Positions 28,858 to 37,121 of a stretch of 64,000 nucleotides of DNA are shown here, piece by piece. The position numbers and the translations under genes were made by a program. Position 1 is the stretch's first letter. Each line of letters starts with the position of its first letter. The DNA is from Cyclobacteriaceae bacterium. GTDB lineage: Bacteria > Bacteroidota > Bacteroidia > Cytophagales > Cyclobacteriaceae. The notes under the pieces are model-generated. The model searched no databases, had not been told where the DNA came from, and worked only from the letters and a program-made list of their open reading frames with translations. The stretch spans positions 124,001 through 188,000 of the forward strand of contig CATQIH010000013.1 of assembly GCA_958296015.1 (NCBI GenBank), read 5' to 3'.

Positions 28858-31800
28858 TGTCGCGTGTGGAGGAAATACCGATGAACTGTTTGAGTTACTA
28901 CCTGCTACACAAACCGGAGTTGACTTTCAGAATAAGCTGACAGAAACGCCGCAAATGAACATCTTTACCTATTTGTATTTCTACAATGGAGGAGGTGTAG
29001 CCGCAGGTGATCTGAATGGAGACAGCCTGCCAGACCTGTATTTTACGGCTAACCTGGAAGATAATAAGCTCTACCTCAACAAAGGGAACTTTCAGTTTGA
29101 AGATATTACTGTAAAAGCTCAGGTAGCTGGCAGAAAGGGCTGGACCACCGGCGTGACGATGGCCGATGTGAATGGCGATGCCAAACTGGACGTCTACGTA
29201 AGTCAGCTGGGCGATTATCAGAACATACGTGGCAAAAACCAACTCTATATCAACCTGGGTAATAATGCAGAGGGCGTACCCATGTTTGAAGATCAGGCAG
29301 CCGCCTATGGGCTTGATCTGGTGGGGTTCAGTACACAGGCAGCCTTTTTCGATTATGACTTAGATGGTGACCTGGACATGTATATGCTCAACCATTCGGT
29401 GCATGCTGCCGGCACTTTTGGCAGATCAAGCCTGCGAAAAGAAAAGCATCCGCTGGCAGGCGACAAACTGATGCGAAACGACAATGGCAAGTTTACCAAC
29501 GTTACCGATAGCAGCGGTATCTACAGCAGTGTTCTTGGCTACGGACTGGGTATTACGGTGGGCGATGTGAACTGGGATGGTTACCCCGACATCTACGTGG
29601 GCAACGATTTTCATGAAAACGACTACCTGTATATCAACAATGGAGATGGAACATTTACCGAAAAGCTGGAACAGGCGATCAACCACACCAGCCGGTTTTC
29701 TATGGGCAACGATATTGCCGATATCAACAATGATGCGCTGCCCGACATCTTTTCCCTGGATATGCTGCCGTCCGACCCTGTTATGCTAAAGACCTCGGGC
29801 GGGGAAGACTCTTACGACGTATACAACTACAAACTGAAGTTTGGCTACAGTCACCAGTTTGCCCGAAACAGCCTGCAACTGAATATGGGCCGGGAGCACT
29901 TCAGCGAAATAGGGCTGCTCACCGGCACCTTTGCCACCGATTGGAGCTGGTCGGGTCTGATTGCCGACCTAGACCTGGACGGAAACAAAGATATTTACAT
30001 TGCCAACGGCATCAAAAGAAGGTCCAACGACTTGGACTATATCAAGTACGTATCCAACGAGGCCATTCAGCACCGGCTGGAAGGTGACCTGACCGATGAG
30101 GATATGGCTTTGGTAGAAAAGCTCCCTATTGTGAAGATTCCTAATGTCGTCTTCCAAAACAAAGGACATCTTGCCTTTGAGAATGTATCCAAAGCCTGGG
30201 GATTAGGCCAAGAATCCTTTTCCAACGGAGCGGCTTACGTAGACCTGGACAATGACGGCGACCTGGATCTGGTGACTAACAATATAGACCAGGATGCATT
30301 TATTTACAGAAACCGGACGATAGACGGCGAGAAGATAACCAACAACTATCTGAAGATCAGGTTTAAAGGCAAAGCACCCAATACCTTTGGCGTGGGAGCG
30401 CGCATTGTTGTGCCCTTGGACTCTCAGACGATCATTCAGGAAATGTATCCTACCCGTGGCTACCAGTCTTCTGTGCCCTTTGAACTGATCGTGGGTTTGG
30501 GGCAAAGAAAAACAATAGACTCACTGGTCGTCGTATGGCCCGATCTTCAGTTTGAAGTGTTAAAAGGATTACCTGTCAACAATACGATAGCGGTAGATCA
30601 GGCAAATGCTTCCGGGCGCTACCAGTTTGCCAAAGCACCACAGTCTATGTTTGAGGATGTCAGTGATACGCTAGGCGTAGCCTATAAACATGAAGAAAAT
30701 AAGTTCATCGAGTTCAACCGCGAAGTGCTGATTCCGCACATGTCATCTACGGAAGGGCCGGGAACAGCAGTGGGGGATGTCAATGGCGACGGCAAAGATG
30801 ACTTCTTCATTGGCGGAGCCAAAAGGCAACCTGCCGAAATGTATGTGCAGACAGCCAACGGGTTTCAGCAACTGCCTCAACCGGTATTCAAAACAGATAG
30901 CGTAGCGGAAGACATAGCCGCCAGGTTGCTTGATGTGGATAAAGATGGCGATCTGGACCTGATCGTAGTCAGTGGCGGCAACGAGTTTCAGGGCAAAGAA
31001 GAACCTCTGCTGGTAAGGCTGTATAAGAACGATGGCCGTGGCCATTTCAGCCGTGACAGGGAAGCGTTGCCAGATATGTTTGTCAATGGCTCATGCATCA
31101 GCACAGAAGATTTTGATGGCGATGGAGACACAGATATTTTCATAGGTGGCAGGGTAGTGACCAAAAACTATGGAAAAGCACCTCGAAGTTATCTGCTGCA
31201 AAACGACGGCAACGGAAAGTTTACGGATGTAACTGCAACGCTTGCGCCAGGTTTGGAACACGTAGGAATGGTCAAAGACGCTCAGTGGGCAGATGTAGAT
31301 GGCGATGGTACTGCCGACCTGGTTGTTGTAGGGGAATGGATGCCCATTATGGTCTTCAACAACAAAGGTGGAAAACTGGAACCTGCCGAAATAGATTCCT
31401 TTGATAAAACCAATGGATGGTGGAATACCGTAGAGGCAACAGATATCGACAACGACGGAGATATAGACCTGATCGCCGGAAACCTGGGCCTCAACTCAAA
31501 GCTAAAAAGTTCTCCCGAAGAACCTGTAAGCCTGATCGTCAAAGACATTGACCATAACGGAAAGCCCGACCCGCTGCTGTTTCACTATATGCAGGGCAAA
31601 AAGTACCTGTTTGCTACCAAAGACGAACTGGGAGCGCAGTTGGTAGACATCAAGAACCGGTATGTGAAGTACGAAGACTTTGCCAAAGCCGATGCAGACA
31701 GGATATTCTCGGAAGAACAGCTACAGGGTGCCGACCGGCTGTATGCCTACGAACTCAGGTCAGGCATTTTTGTCAATGAGGGCAACATGCAGTTTACCTT

Positions 31801-32167
31801 TCGTCCTTTTCCTATAGAAGCGCAGTTTTCACCCATTCAGGCATTTTATCTCTTTGATGTGGATGGTGACCGGCAGCAGGACATCCTGGCGGCAGGCAAT
31901 TTCTATGAAGTAAACATTGAGCGGGGCAGGTATGATGCCAGTTATGGAGCACTGCTGAAAAACACCGGCAATGCCCGGTTTGCATGGCTGCCCAACCACC
32001 AGACCGGACTGTACCTGCAAGGGCAAGTCCGTGGGTTGGATAAAATTATATATGAAGGACAGGATTTAATAGTCGTGATTAAAAACAATGAGAAGTTACA
32101 ATTCATCAAAAAAAGCTCGCCCGATACCCGTGAAATCGTTATTGATACCCGAGATGAGGCGCAATAG
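28808..32167 (+). CDS. FG-GAP/VCBS-repeat lipoprotein with ASPIC/UnbV domain (second copy)
   Basis: I start at ATG 28808, which gives a lipoprotein signal (MKKIQKQIAPLLLLIISVAC); an in-frame ATG at 28787 lies further inside the previous gene. The 1119-residue protein has the same layout as its neighbour: FG-GAP repeats with loops such as DLNGDSLPD, DVNWDGYPD, DLDNDGDLD and DVDGDGTAD, and an ASPIC/UnbV domain (APNTFGVGARIVVPLDSQTIIQE..IDSLVVVWP). The two may form a heteromer. Its end overlaps the next lipoprotein start by 14 bp, so the three genes form one tightly coupled unit. Confidence 0.9.
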   Translation: MKKIQKQIAPLLLLIISVACGGNTDELFELLPATQTGVDFQNKLTETPQMNIFTYLYFYNGGGVAAGDLNGDSLPDLYFTANLEDNKLYLNKGNFQFEDITVKAQVAGRKGWTTGVTMADVNGDAKLDVYVSQLGDYQNIRGKNQLYINLGNNAEGVPMFEDQAAAYGLDLVGFSTQAAFFDYDLDGDLDMYMLNHSVHAAGTFGRSSLRKEKHPLAGDKLMRNDNGKFTNVTDSSGIYSSVLGYGLGITVGDVNWDGYPDIYVGNDFHENDYLYINNGDGTFTEKLEQAINHTSRFSMGNDIADINNDALPDIFSLDMLPSDPVMLKTSGGEDSYDVYNYKLKFGYSHQFARNSLQLNMGREHFSEIGLLTGTFATDWSWSGLIADLDLDGNKDIYIANGIKRRSNDLDYIKYVSNEAIQHRLEGDLTDEDMALVEKLPIVKIPNVVFQNKGHLAFENVSKAWGLGQESFSNGAAYVDLDNDGDLDLVTNNIDQDAFIYRNRTIDGEKITNNYLKIRFKGKAPNTFGVGARIVVPLDSQTIIQEMYPTRGYQSSVPFELIVGLGQRKTIDSLVVVWPDLQFEVLKGLPVNNTIAVDQANASGRYQFAKAPQSMFEDVSDTLGVAYKHEENKFIEFNREVLIPHMSSTEGPGTAVGDVNGDGKDDFFIGGAKRQPAEMYVQTANGFQQLPQPVFKTDSVAEDIAARLLDVDKDGDLDLIVVSGGNEFQGKEEPLLVRLYKNDGRGHFSRDREALPDMFVNGSCISTEDFDGDGDTDIFIGGRVVTKNYGKAPRSYLLQNDGNGKFTDVTATLAPGLEHVGMVKDAQWADVDGDGTADLVVVGEWMPIMVFNNKGGKLEPAEIDSFDKTNGWWNTVEATDIDNDGDIDLIAGNLGLNSKLKSSPEEPVSLIVKDIDHNGKPDPLLFHYMQGKKYLFATKDELGAQLVDIKNRYVKYEDFAKADADRIFSEEQLQGADRLYAYELRSGIFVNEGNMQFTFRPFPIEAQFSPIQAFYLFDVDGDRQQDILAAGNFYEVNIERGRYDASYGALLKNTGNARFAWLPNHQTGLYLQGQVRGLDKIIYEGQDLIVVIKNNEKLQFIKKSSPDTREIVIDTRDEAQ

Positions 32168-32570
32168 TCTGATATATATTGGCCTGGTGGTGCTTGGCCT
32201 ATGCATCAGCTGTACTTCAAAGCCCAACGTATCCATCACTTTCTGTGAATCGCTGGATCAGCAAGACCAATGCCTGGATAGCAGCAACCGGTTTGCACCG
32301 GCCAGACAGATATTTGTAAGGCTATCTTCCAATAAACCATTTGCCACCAAAAAGATACGCGGAAAAATTTTCCGGTTGCAAAGCAATAACGGGGAGATGA
32401 TTTCGCTGGGAACCAAAGATTTTGATATTAAACCGGGGGAGACTTATATCACCCAAAGTATTCCTTTTCAGGAGTTTGGCCCTGAATCTATCGGAGACTT
32501 CAAGGTAATATTCTACGATGAAAATGAACAGGTGATAGCAGAACGGGAGTTGGTCATTGCGCAGGAATAA
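32154..32570 (+). CDS. Small lipoprotein of unknown function
   Basis: The ATG at 32154 gives a lipoprotein signal (MRRNSLIYIGLVVLGLCISC) followed by a beta-rich domain of about 118 residues (VSITFCESLDQQDQC, IFVRLSSNKPF, GKIFRLQSNNGE, GDFKVIFYDENEQVIAERELVIAQE). Two cysteines in the mature part may form a disulphide. The pattern resembles an immunoglobulin-like sandwich. It overlaps the end of the second FG-GAP gene and so is probably part of the same surface complex. I do not recognise a named family. Confidence 0.75.
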   Translation: MRRNSLIYIGLVVLGLCISCTSKPNVSITFCESLDQQDQCLDSSNRFAPARQIFVRLSSNKPFATKKIRGKIFRLQSNNGEMISLGTKDFDIKPGETYITQSIPFQEFGPESIGDFKVIFYDENEQVIAERELVIAQE

Positions 32571-32691
32571 AGGCATAATAAATGTCTAATGTAGCTGGAA
32601 AAAGAATTAAAATGTTGTAAAAATTATACTTATTGAACGTATTTGCCGATCTTTATTGTTCTTTAACAACTACATGCGTGTATTCAGTGGA

Positions 32692-32699
32692 TACTTTTG
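32692..32699 (+). promoter_or_regulatory. Candidate -7 element before the haloperoxidase gene (TACTTTTG)
   Basis: This is an exact TAnnTTTG match 40 bp upstream of the ATG at 32739, without a clear -33 box. It suggests the haloperoxidase gene can be transcribed separately from the lipoprotein genes. Confidence 0.4.
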
Positions 32700-32738
32700 C
32701 CAAAAACATAACTCCTTATATAAAATTCTTACCATAGC

Positions 32739-34097
32739 ATGAAAACGCAGCTTTTCTATTTTATTCTTTTCAGCACCTTGATGATCAATGCTTGTCAGCC
32801 AGCAAAAGACACAAGCTTTGATGTAGCCGATCCTACCATCATGCACCAGTCGTTGCAAAAGCTTACCGACATTATGGTGTACGACATTTTTTCACCTCCC
32901 GTATCAAGTCGTATTTATGCCTATTCCAATATTGCTGCGTATGAGGCACTGGTGCCGGGCTATCCGGAGTATCAATCGCTGGCAGGGCAACTCAAAGAGT
33001 TGAAAGCAGGGCCACAGCCTGAAGCAGGTAAAGAATACTGTTTTCCGCTGGCGGGAGTACACGCTTTCCTGAAAACAGGTAAAAACTTTATCTTCTCCGA
33101 AGAAGTCATGAATGCATACGAGCAGGAGTTGTATACCAAATATCAGCAGGCACTGCCAGAAGATGTATACGAACGCTCTATGGCCTATGGCGATACTATC
33201 TCACAGCATATCCTTGCATGGGCGAGCCACGATAATTACAAACAGACCCGTACTTTCCCCAAGTTTTCCGTAAGCGACGCACCGGGCCGCTGGCAGCCCA
33301 CTCCGCCCGACTACATGGACGGCATTGAACCACACTGGGCCAAAATCCGCACCCTGGTACTGGATTCCTGCTCTCAGTTTAAACCTGCCAAGCCCAGTGA
33401 ATATAGCATGGAGAAAGGTAGTGCCTTCTACAATGAAGCCAAAGAAGTCTATGAAACGGGTGTAAACCTCACCGAAGAGCAAACAGCCATCGCCAGTTTC
33501 TGGGATTGCAACCCTTACGTATCTCACCATCAGGGACACGTGATGTTTGCTACCAAGAAAATTACCCCTGGTGGGCACTGGATGGGCATCACCTCTATTG
33601 CCACGCAGCTTGACAGTGCCTCTATGATGGAATCTGTAGAGAAGTATACAATGGTTTCTATTTCATTGTTTGATGGATTTATCAGTTGCTGGGACGAAAA
33701 GTACAGAAGTAACCTGATCCGTCCCGAGACGGTCATCAACGCCAATATCGACGAAGACTGGATGCCACTGCTGCAAACACCGCCCTTTCCGGAATATCCT
33801 AGTGGACACAGTGTCATTTCTACTTCAGCAGCTGTAGCCCTCACCAGTATGTACGGAGAGAAGTTTCATTTTGTAGATTCCACAGAAACACCCTACGGAC
33901 TACCGGTGCGCGAATTTAATTCTTTCCTGGATGCTTCGCAGGAAGCCGCTATGAGCCGCATCTATGGAGGCATTCACTACATGCCTGCCATCAGTAACGG
34001 TGTAGAAATGGGCAGAAAAGTAGGCCAACTGGTCGTAAGCAGAGTACATACCAGAAAGACAAACACCAACCTGGCAAATAATACTGCCAAGAAATAA
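32739..34097 (+). CDS. Vanadium-dependent haloperoxidase-like phosphatase (PAP2 superfamily) lipoprotein
   Basis: This 452-residue protein has a lipoprotein signal (INAC) and the vanadate/phosphate-binding set of the PAP2/haloperoxidase fold: CWDEKYRSNLIRPE (Lys and Arg), PPFPEYPSGHSVIS (Ser-Gly-His) and SRIYGGIHYMPAISNG (Arg and His). All predicted cofactor ligands are present. Family members either oxidise halides with peroxide or act as acid phosphatases; sequence alone does not decide. It follows the FG-GAP lipoprotein genes on the same strand after 168 bp. This gene order recurs in Bacteroidota, where its purpose is not established. Confidence 0.88.
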   Translation: MKTQLFYFILFSTLMINACQPAKDTSFDVADPTIMHQSLQKLTDIMVYDIFSPPVSSRIYAYSNIAAYEALVPGYPEYQSLAGQLKELKAGPQPEAGKEYCFPLAGVHAFLKTGKNFIFSEEVMNAYEQELYTKYQQALPEDVYERSMAYGDTISQHILAWASHDNYKQTRTFPKFSVSDAPGRWQPTPPDYMDGIEPHWAKIRTLVLDSCSQFKPAKPSEYSMEKGSAFYNEAKEVYETGVNLTEEQTAIASFWDCNPYVSHHQGHVMFATKKITPGGHWMGITSIATQLDSASMMESVEKYTMVSISLFDGFISCWDEKYRSNLIRPETVINANIDEDWMPLLQTPPFPEYPSGHSVISTSAAVALTSMYGEKFHFVDSTETPYGLPVREFNSFLDASQEAAMSRIYGGIHYMPAISNGVEMGRKVGQLVVSRVHTRKTNTNLANNTAKK

Positions 34098-34131
34098 GAA
34101 AAAACACTCTGTTCTAATATTTATGTCCAAA

Positions 34132-34163
34132 GCCCGACTGGTACTATCAGCTGGGCCTTTTTG
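34132..34163 (+). terminator. Terminator after the haloperoxidase gene
   Basis: Arms GCCCGACTG and CAGCTGGGC pair with one G-U and one mismatch around a 7-nt loop, followed by CTTTTTG. It lies 35 bp after the haloperoxidase stop. Confidence 0.75.
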
Positions 34164-34215
34164 TTCACCTCACTAACAATCCTGGTTCAAGTTTGCAGCC
34201 TGGACCTTCTTCGTA

Positions 34216-34408
34216 TGTACGATGCACAAAGCAGCTTGCCGGAAGAAGGCACTACCGAACTGCACAAGAACGGCATTGACTGGGTGTATACTACCCAAAA
34301 GCAGAACGCCAGCATCAGCAGTCGTCGTGACGCGGCAGCAAGCTACGCACCGGTGCCAACGACCGGCTGCCCTACAACAAAGTAGAACGGAAAGAAGTGA
34401 TTGCATGA
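34216..34408 (+). pseudogene. Short decayed gene remnant between two terminators
   Basis: From ATG 34216 one frame reads MYDAQSSLPEEGTTELHKNG.. for about 40 codons with normal composition. It then runs into an unlikely Ala/Pro/Thr stretch, while another frame downstream reads GSKLRTGANDRLPYNKVERK and ends at 34408. The two parts look like one small gene broken by a frameshift near 34325-34335. A terminator follows at 34433. I do not recognise the protein, and the region may be non-coding. Confidence 0.3.
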
Positions 34409-34432
34409 GCCTCCTTATCTTTCAAACATAAG

Positions 34433-34462
34433 AATCCGACCCGGCACAGGTTGGATTTTTTT
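34433..34462 (+). terminator. Rho-independent terminator
   Basis: Arms AATCCGACC and GGTTGGATT (one G-U pair) with a 7-nt loop are followed by seven T. It implies a transcript on the + strand ending here, supporting some gene or remnant in 34164-34430. Confidence 0.8.
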
Positions 34463-34473
34463 GTGCTTGATGA

Positions 34474-34810
34474 TTACCTTATGTTTTTTGCTATGATATA
34501 TGCTATCTCCAATAAAATACCATGAATGGCAGGCTCTACAGTGCCCTCTACCTCTTCGGCAGTATGTTTATGATGGGGGAAAATTGGCAAGTGCCAGATA
34601 ATGTCTGGCATTGTCATATCTAAAAATCATATGCTGATCTCTGTCCATATAGTGATACCGATATTTAACCCTATTCTGCCGGTCTGTATCCTTCACTTCA
34701 GCAAATTCTAGCTTGCTATCACCATAAAAAATGGCAGAACCCCTCAATAAATCCTTTCTTATCACTGTAAGTCTTCTCCGTAATATACTGACTGGAGATA
34801 ATGTATGCAC
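34474..34810 (-). pseudogene. TumE-like (DUF6516) toxin gene, frameshifted
   Basis: From a GTG at 34810 the frame reads 80 codons ending YHYMDRDQHMIFRYDNARHYLALANFPPS, then stops. A run of five C on the coding strand (34575-34579) lies just before the stop. With four C, the frame continues PHHKHTAEEVEGTVEPAIHG to a TAA at 34474. The motifs FRYDNA and FPHHKH are hallmarks of the TumE-type DUF6516 family, toxins of toxin-antitoxin pairs. The full product would be about 112 residues, a little short at the N-terminus. The lesion is a one-base expansion of a homopolymer, a mutation, a phase switch or a read error. Confidence 0.6.
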
Positions 34811-34854
34811 ATATTTTTCAAAAGCACTTTTTGTCTATAGGAAATAGTCTAATA

Positions 34855-34983
34855 TCACGACAGTTCCTTCAGTTTCTTCCTGCTTTCCAACTGCATTTTA
34901 TGGATACCAGACCATAGGATAAAGTCTTTGGAATCTTCCAGTACACCTCGCTCAAATTGATCATAAAACATTTCCGAAGTCAT
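34855..34983 (-). CDS. Short ORF upstream of the TumE-like toxin, possible antitoxin (remnant)
   Basis: An ATG at 34983 opens a 42-codon frame containing the residues YDQFERGVLEDSKDFILWSG and ending RKKLKELS. In-frame codons continue upstream (TNPKYG) to a TAA near 35039 without another ATG. Small proteins with a similar F-x-G-x-L-x-D-x-x-D-F-x-x-W pattern occur next to DUF6516 genes, so it may be the C-terminal part of, or a complete, antitoxin. It lies 44 bp upstream of the toxin start on the same strand. The call rests on composition and position only. Confidence 0.4.
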   Translation of the reverse strand: MTSEMFYDQFERGVLEDSKDFILWSGIHKMQLESRKKLKELS

Positions 34984-35088
34984 ACCATACTTAGGATTCG
35001 TTAGGAAATAACTTGCACAAAAAATTATTTTAAATTATTGATATTCAAAACTTTGACATCATAAAAAGTAATACTTATTATCTGGTCA

Positions 35089-35211
35089 TTACTTAGATTC
35101 TCTTTCTAGCTTTTCTTGCTTCCTTAAAAAGTGCCAGTTTTTGTATATAGACCTTCCTATACCCAAAGATAAAACAGCTACCAAACTGAGTATTAAATAA
35201 TAAGTTTCCAT
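35089..35211 (-). CDS. 40-residue single-pass membrane peptide
   Basis: An ATG at 35211 encodes 40 residues: a membrane helix (METYYLILSLVAVLSLGIG) followed by a basic amphipathic tail (YKNWHFLRKQEKLERESK). It starts 11 bp after the stop of the two-helix protein at 35223, suggesting a small two-gene operon. Size and shape recall type I toxins or regulatory membrane peptides, but nothing shows this directly. Confidence 0.4.
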   Translation of the reverse strand: METYYLILSLVAVLSLGIGRSIYKNWHFLRKQEKLERESK

Positions 35212-35222
35212 AATGTAGTCAA

Positions 35223-35459
35223 TTAAAGCTTTTCAGTTTCTGTGTCTATAAAGGTACGATACTTTTCTATTATAAACATTAATGCTGGAATGTACAATAG
35301 GTTCAGCGTAACCAACAGGTATCCTATATTCGTGATTTTATCCTGAGATAAGATTGTTATCATTGAACCAACAGATAATACCAAAAAAGTTTGCAATTGT
35401 CTTATGACTTCATGGGCATTTGTTATTTTTTGCTTTATTTTATCCACACTTTCCTTCAC
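35223..35459 (-). CDS. Small two-helix membrane protein
   Basis: The 78-residue protein starts with a charged helix (MKESVDKIKQKITNAHEVIRQ) and has two membrane helices (about 24-40 and 46-64), ending in a charged tail (EKYRTFIDTETEKL). It is followed by the 40-residue membrane peptide gene. I do not recognise the family. It sits upstream of the toxin-like remnant on the same strand and downstream of lpd, in a region of low GC compared with the flanking operon. Confidence 0.5.
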   Translation of the reverse strand: MKESVDKIKQKITNAHEVIRQLQTFLVLSVGSMITILSQDKITNIGYLLVTLNLLYIPALMFIIEKYRTFIDTETEKL

Positions 35460-35559
35460 ATATGGAAGTTTGGTTTGGATGGGCCAGAATGTCCCGGCTT
35501 TACAAAACTTCTTACACCTGTTGAGATTATCTTCTTACCCCTTCAACACCTGTCTTTTC

Positions 35560-36975
35560 CTACTTCCTAAACACATGCGTACTTTGTCCATACAGAGCTT
35601 CTGCGGCTTCCATCAGTGTTTCTGATAGCGTAGGGTGCGGATGGATGGTTAGCGTGAAGTCTTTGGCAACGGCAGCCATTTCTACAGCCAGTACACCTTC
35701 GGGAATGAGGTCTCCAGCACTTTTTCCGGCAATGCCTACGCCCAGTATCCGCTCCGTTTCAGGCTCTATGATCAGCTTAGTAATACCATCGTTGACACCC
35801 AGCGTAGTGGCTCTGCCAGAGGCCGACCAGGGGAATTTAGCTACTTTGATATCTATGTCCTGCGCTTTGGCTTCTGTCTCGGTGAGGCCGCACCAGGCAA
35901 TCTCCGGTTCGGTAAATACCACAGCGGGAATGGCTTTGGGTTCGAAGGCGGTCTTGTGCCCTGCAATGGCTTCGGCAGCTACTTTGCCTTCATGCGTAGC
36001 TTTGTGAGCCAGCAATGGCTCTCCGGTGATGTCACCAATGGCGTAGATAGAAGGTTCGGCAGTTTGCCGCTGCGCATTGACCTTGATAAATCCTTTGTCG
36101 GTGACTTCTACCTTGGTGTTTTCCAGTCCCAGGTTTTTGGTGCGGGGCTTGCGGCCTACGGCTACCAGTACTTTATCGTAGGTATCTTTAGCCTTGTCGG
36201 CATGTTCGCCTTCCAGTTTCACTTTCACCTTCTTTTTGCTGGCCTTGGCTTCCGTCACTTTGGTGTTGAACATGACAGACTCAAACAAGTCTTTATTCTT
36301 TTTGCTGAATACGGCTACCAAATCGCGGTCTGCACCAGGCATAAAGTCGTCTGTCATCTCTACCAGCGATACCTTGCTGCCCAGCCCGGCATAGATGCTG
36401 CCGATTTCCAGACCAATGTAGCCTGCACCTACCACCAGCAGGCTTTTGGGCACGTTTTCCAGGTTCAGCGCATCAGATGAATCCATGATGTGTTTGTGGT
36501 CAAACTCCAGTCCGGGAATCTCTACCGGGGCAGAGCCTGTCGCCAGGATGGCATGTTCAAACTTAACTTGTGTGCCTTTATCATCGCCGTCGGTGAGTTC
36601 CAGGGTGTTGGCATCTTTAAACTTCGCCATACCGCGTATGTACTGCACCTTCCTTTTCTTGACCAGCAGCCCCAGGCCACCGGTGAGTTTCTTCACCACC
36701 TTTTCTTTCCACTGGCGTATCTTGTCAATGTCCAGCTTGGGTTCGCCAAAGGTCATGCCCCAGTCAGAAGCTTCTAATGCCTCCGCTTTAAGCTTAACAA
36801 TATGCAATAAGGCTTTGGAAGGAATACACCCCCGATAGAGGCAGACGCCCCCCGGATTGGCCTCCGGGTCTATCAATGCTACATCCAGCCCCAGGTCGGC
36901 TGCCATAAACGCTGCCGCATATCCTCCCGGACCTCCACCTATTACTACCAACTTATGTTCTTGTGTCTTTGCCAT
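35560..36975 (-). CDS. lpdA: Dihydrolipoyl dehydrogenase (E3)
   Basis: The flavoenzyme reoxidises the dihydrolipoyl groups of 2-oxoacid dehydrogenase complexes and passes electrons to NAD. The 471 residues contain the FAD-binding GGGPGGYAAA, the redox disulphide GGVCLYRGCIPSK (Cys45 and Cys50), the NAD-binding GAGYIGLEIGSIYAGLG, the second FAD block IYAIGDITGEPLLAHKA, and the active-site HPHPTLSE near the C-terminus. No lipoyl domain is fused at the N-terminus. It is the last gene of the aceE-aceF-lpd operon, 146 bp after the E2 gene. Confidence 0.95.
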   Translation of the reverse strand: MAKTQEHKLVVIGGGPGGYAAAFMAADLGLDVALIDPEANPGGVCLYRGCIPSKALLHIVKLKAEALEASDWGMTFGEPKLDIDKIRQWKEKVVKKLTGGLGLLVKKRKVQYIRGMAKFKDANTLELTDGDDKGTQVKFEHAILATGSAPVEIPGLEFDHKHIMDSSDALNLENVPKSLLVVGAGYIGLEIGSIYAGLGSKVSLVEMTDDFMPGADRDLVAVFSKKNKDLFESVMFNTKVTEAKASKKKVKVKLEGEHADKAKDTYDKVLVAVGRKPRTKNLGLENTKVEVTDKGFIKVNAQRQTAEPSIYAIGDITGEPLLAHKATHEGKVAAEAIAGHKTAFEPKAIPAVVFTEPEIAWCGLTETEAKAQDIDIKVAKFPWSASGRATTLGVNDGITKLIIEPETERILGVGIAGKSAGDLIPEGVLAVEMAAVAKDFTLTIHPHPTLSETLMEAAEALYGQSTHVFRK

Positions 36976-37121
36976 GTTTTTTACTGTTGAATGTTTTTAA
37001 AATAAGACCGAATTTTGAAGACGGAGGGCTTTCTTCTTTTATCGGTGTGGAACGCGTTGCAAACACGCTCCAGGGTTAGTTGTTTTTTCCGGTCTCCAGT
37101 CTCCCGTTTCCGGTCTTTCTT

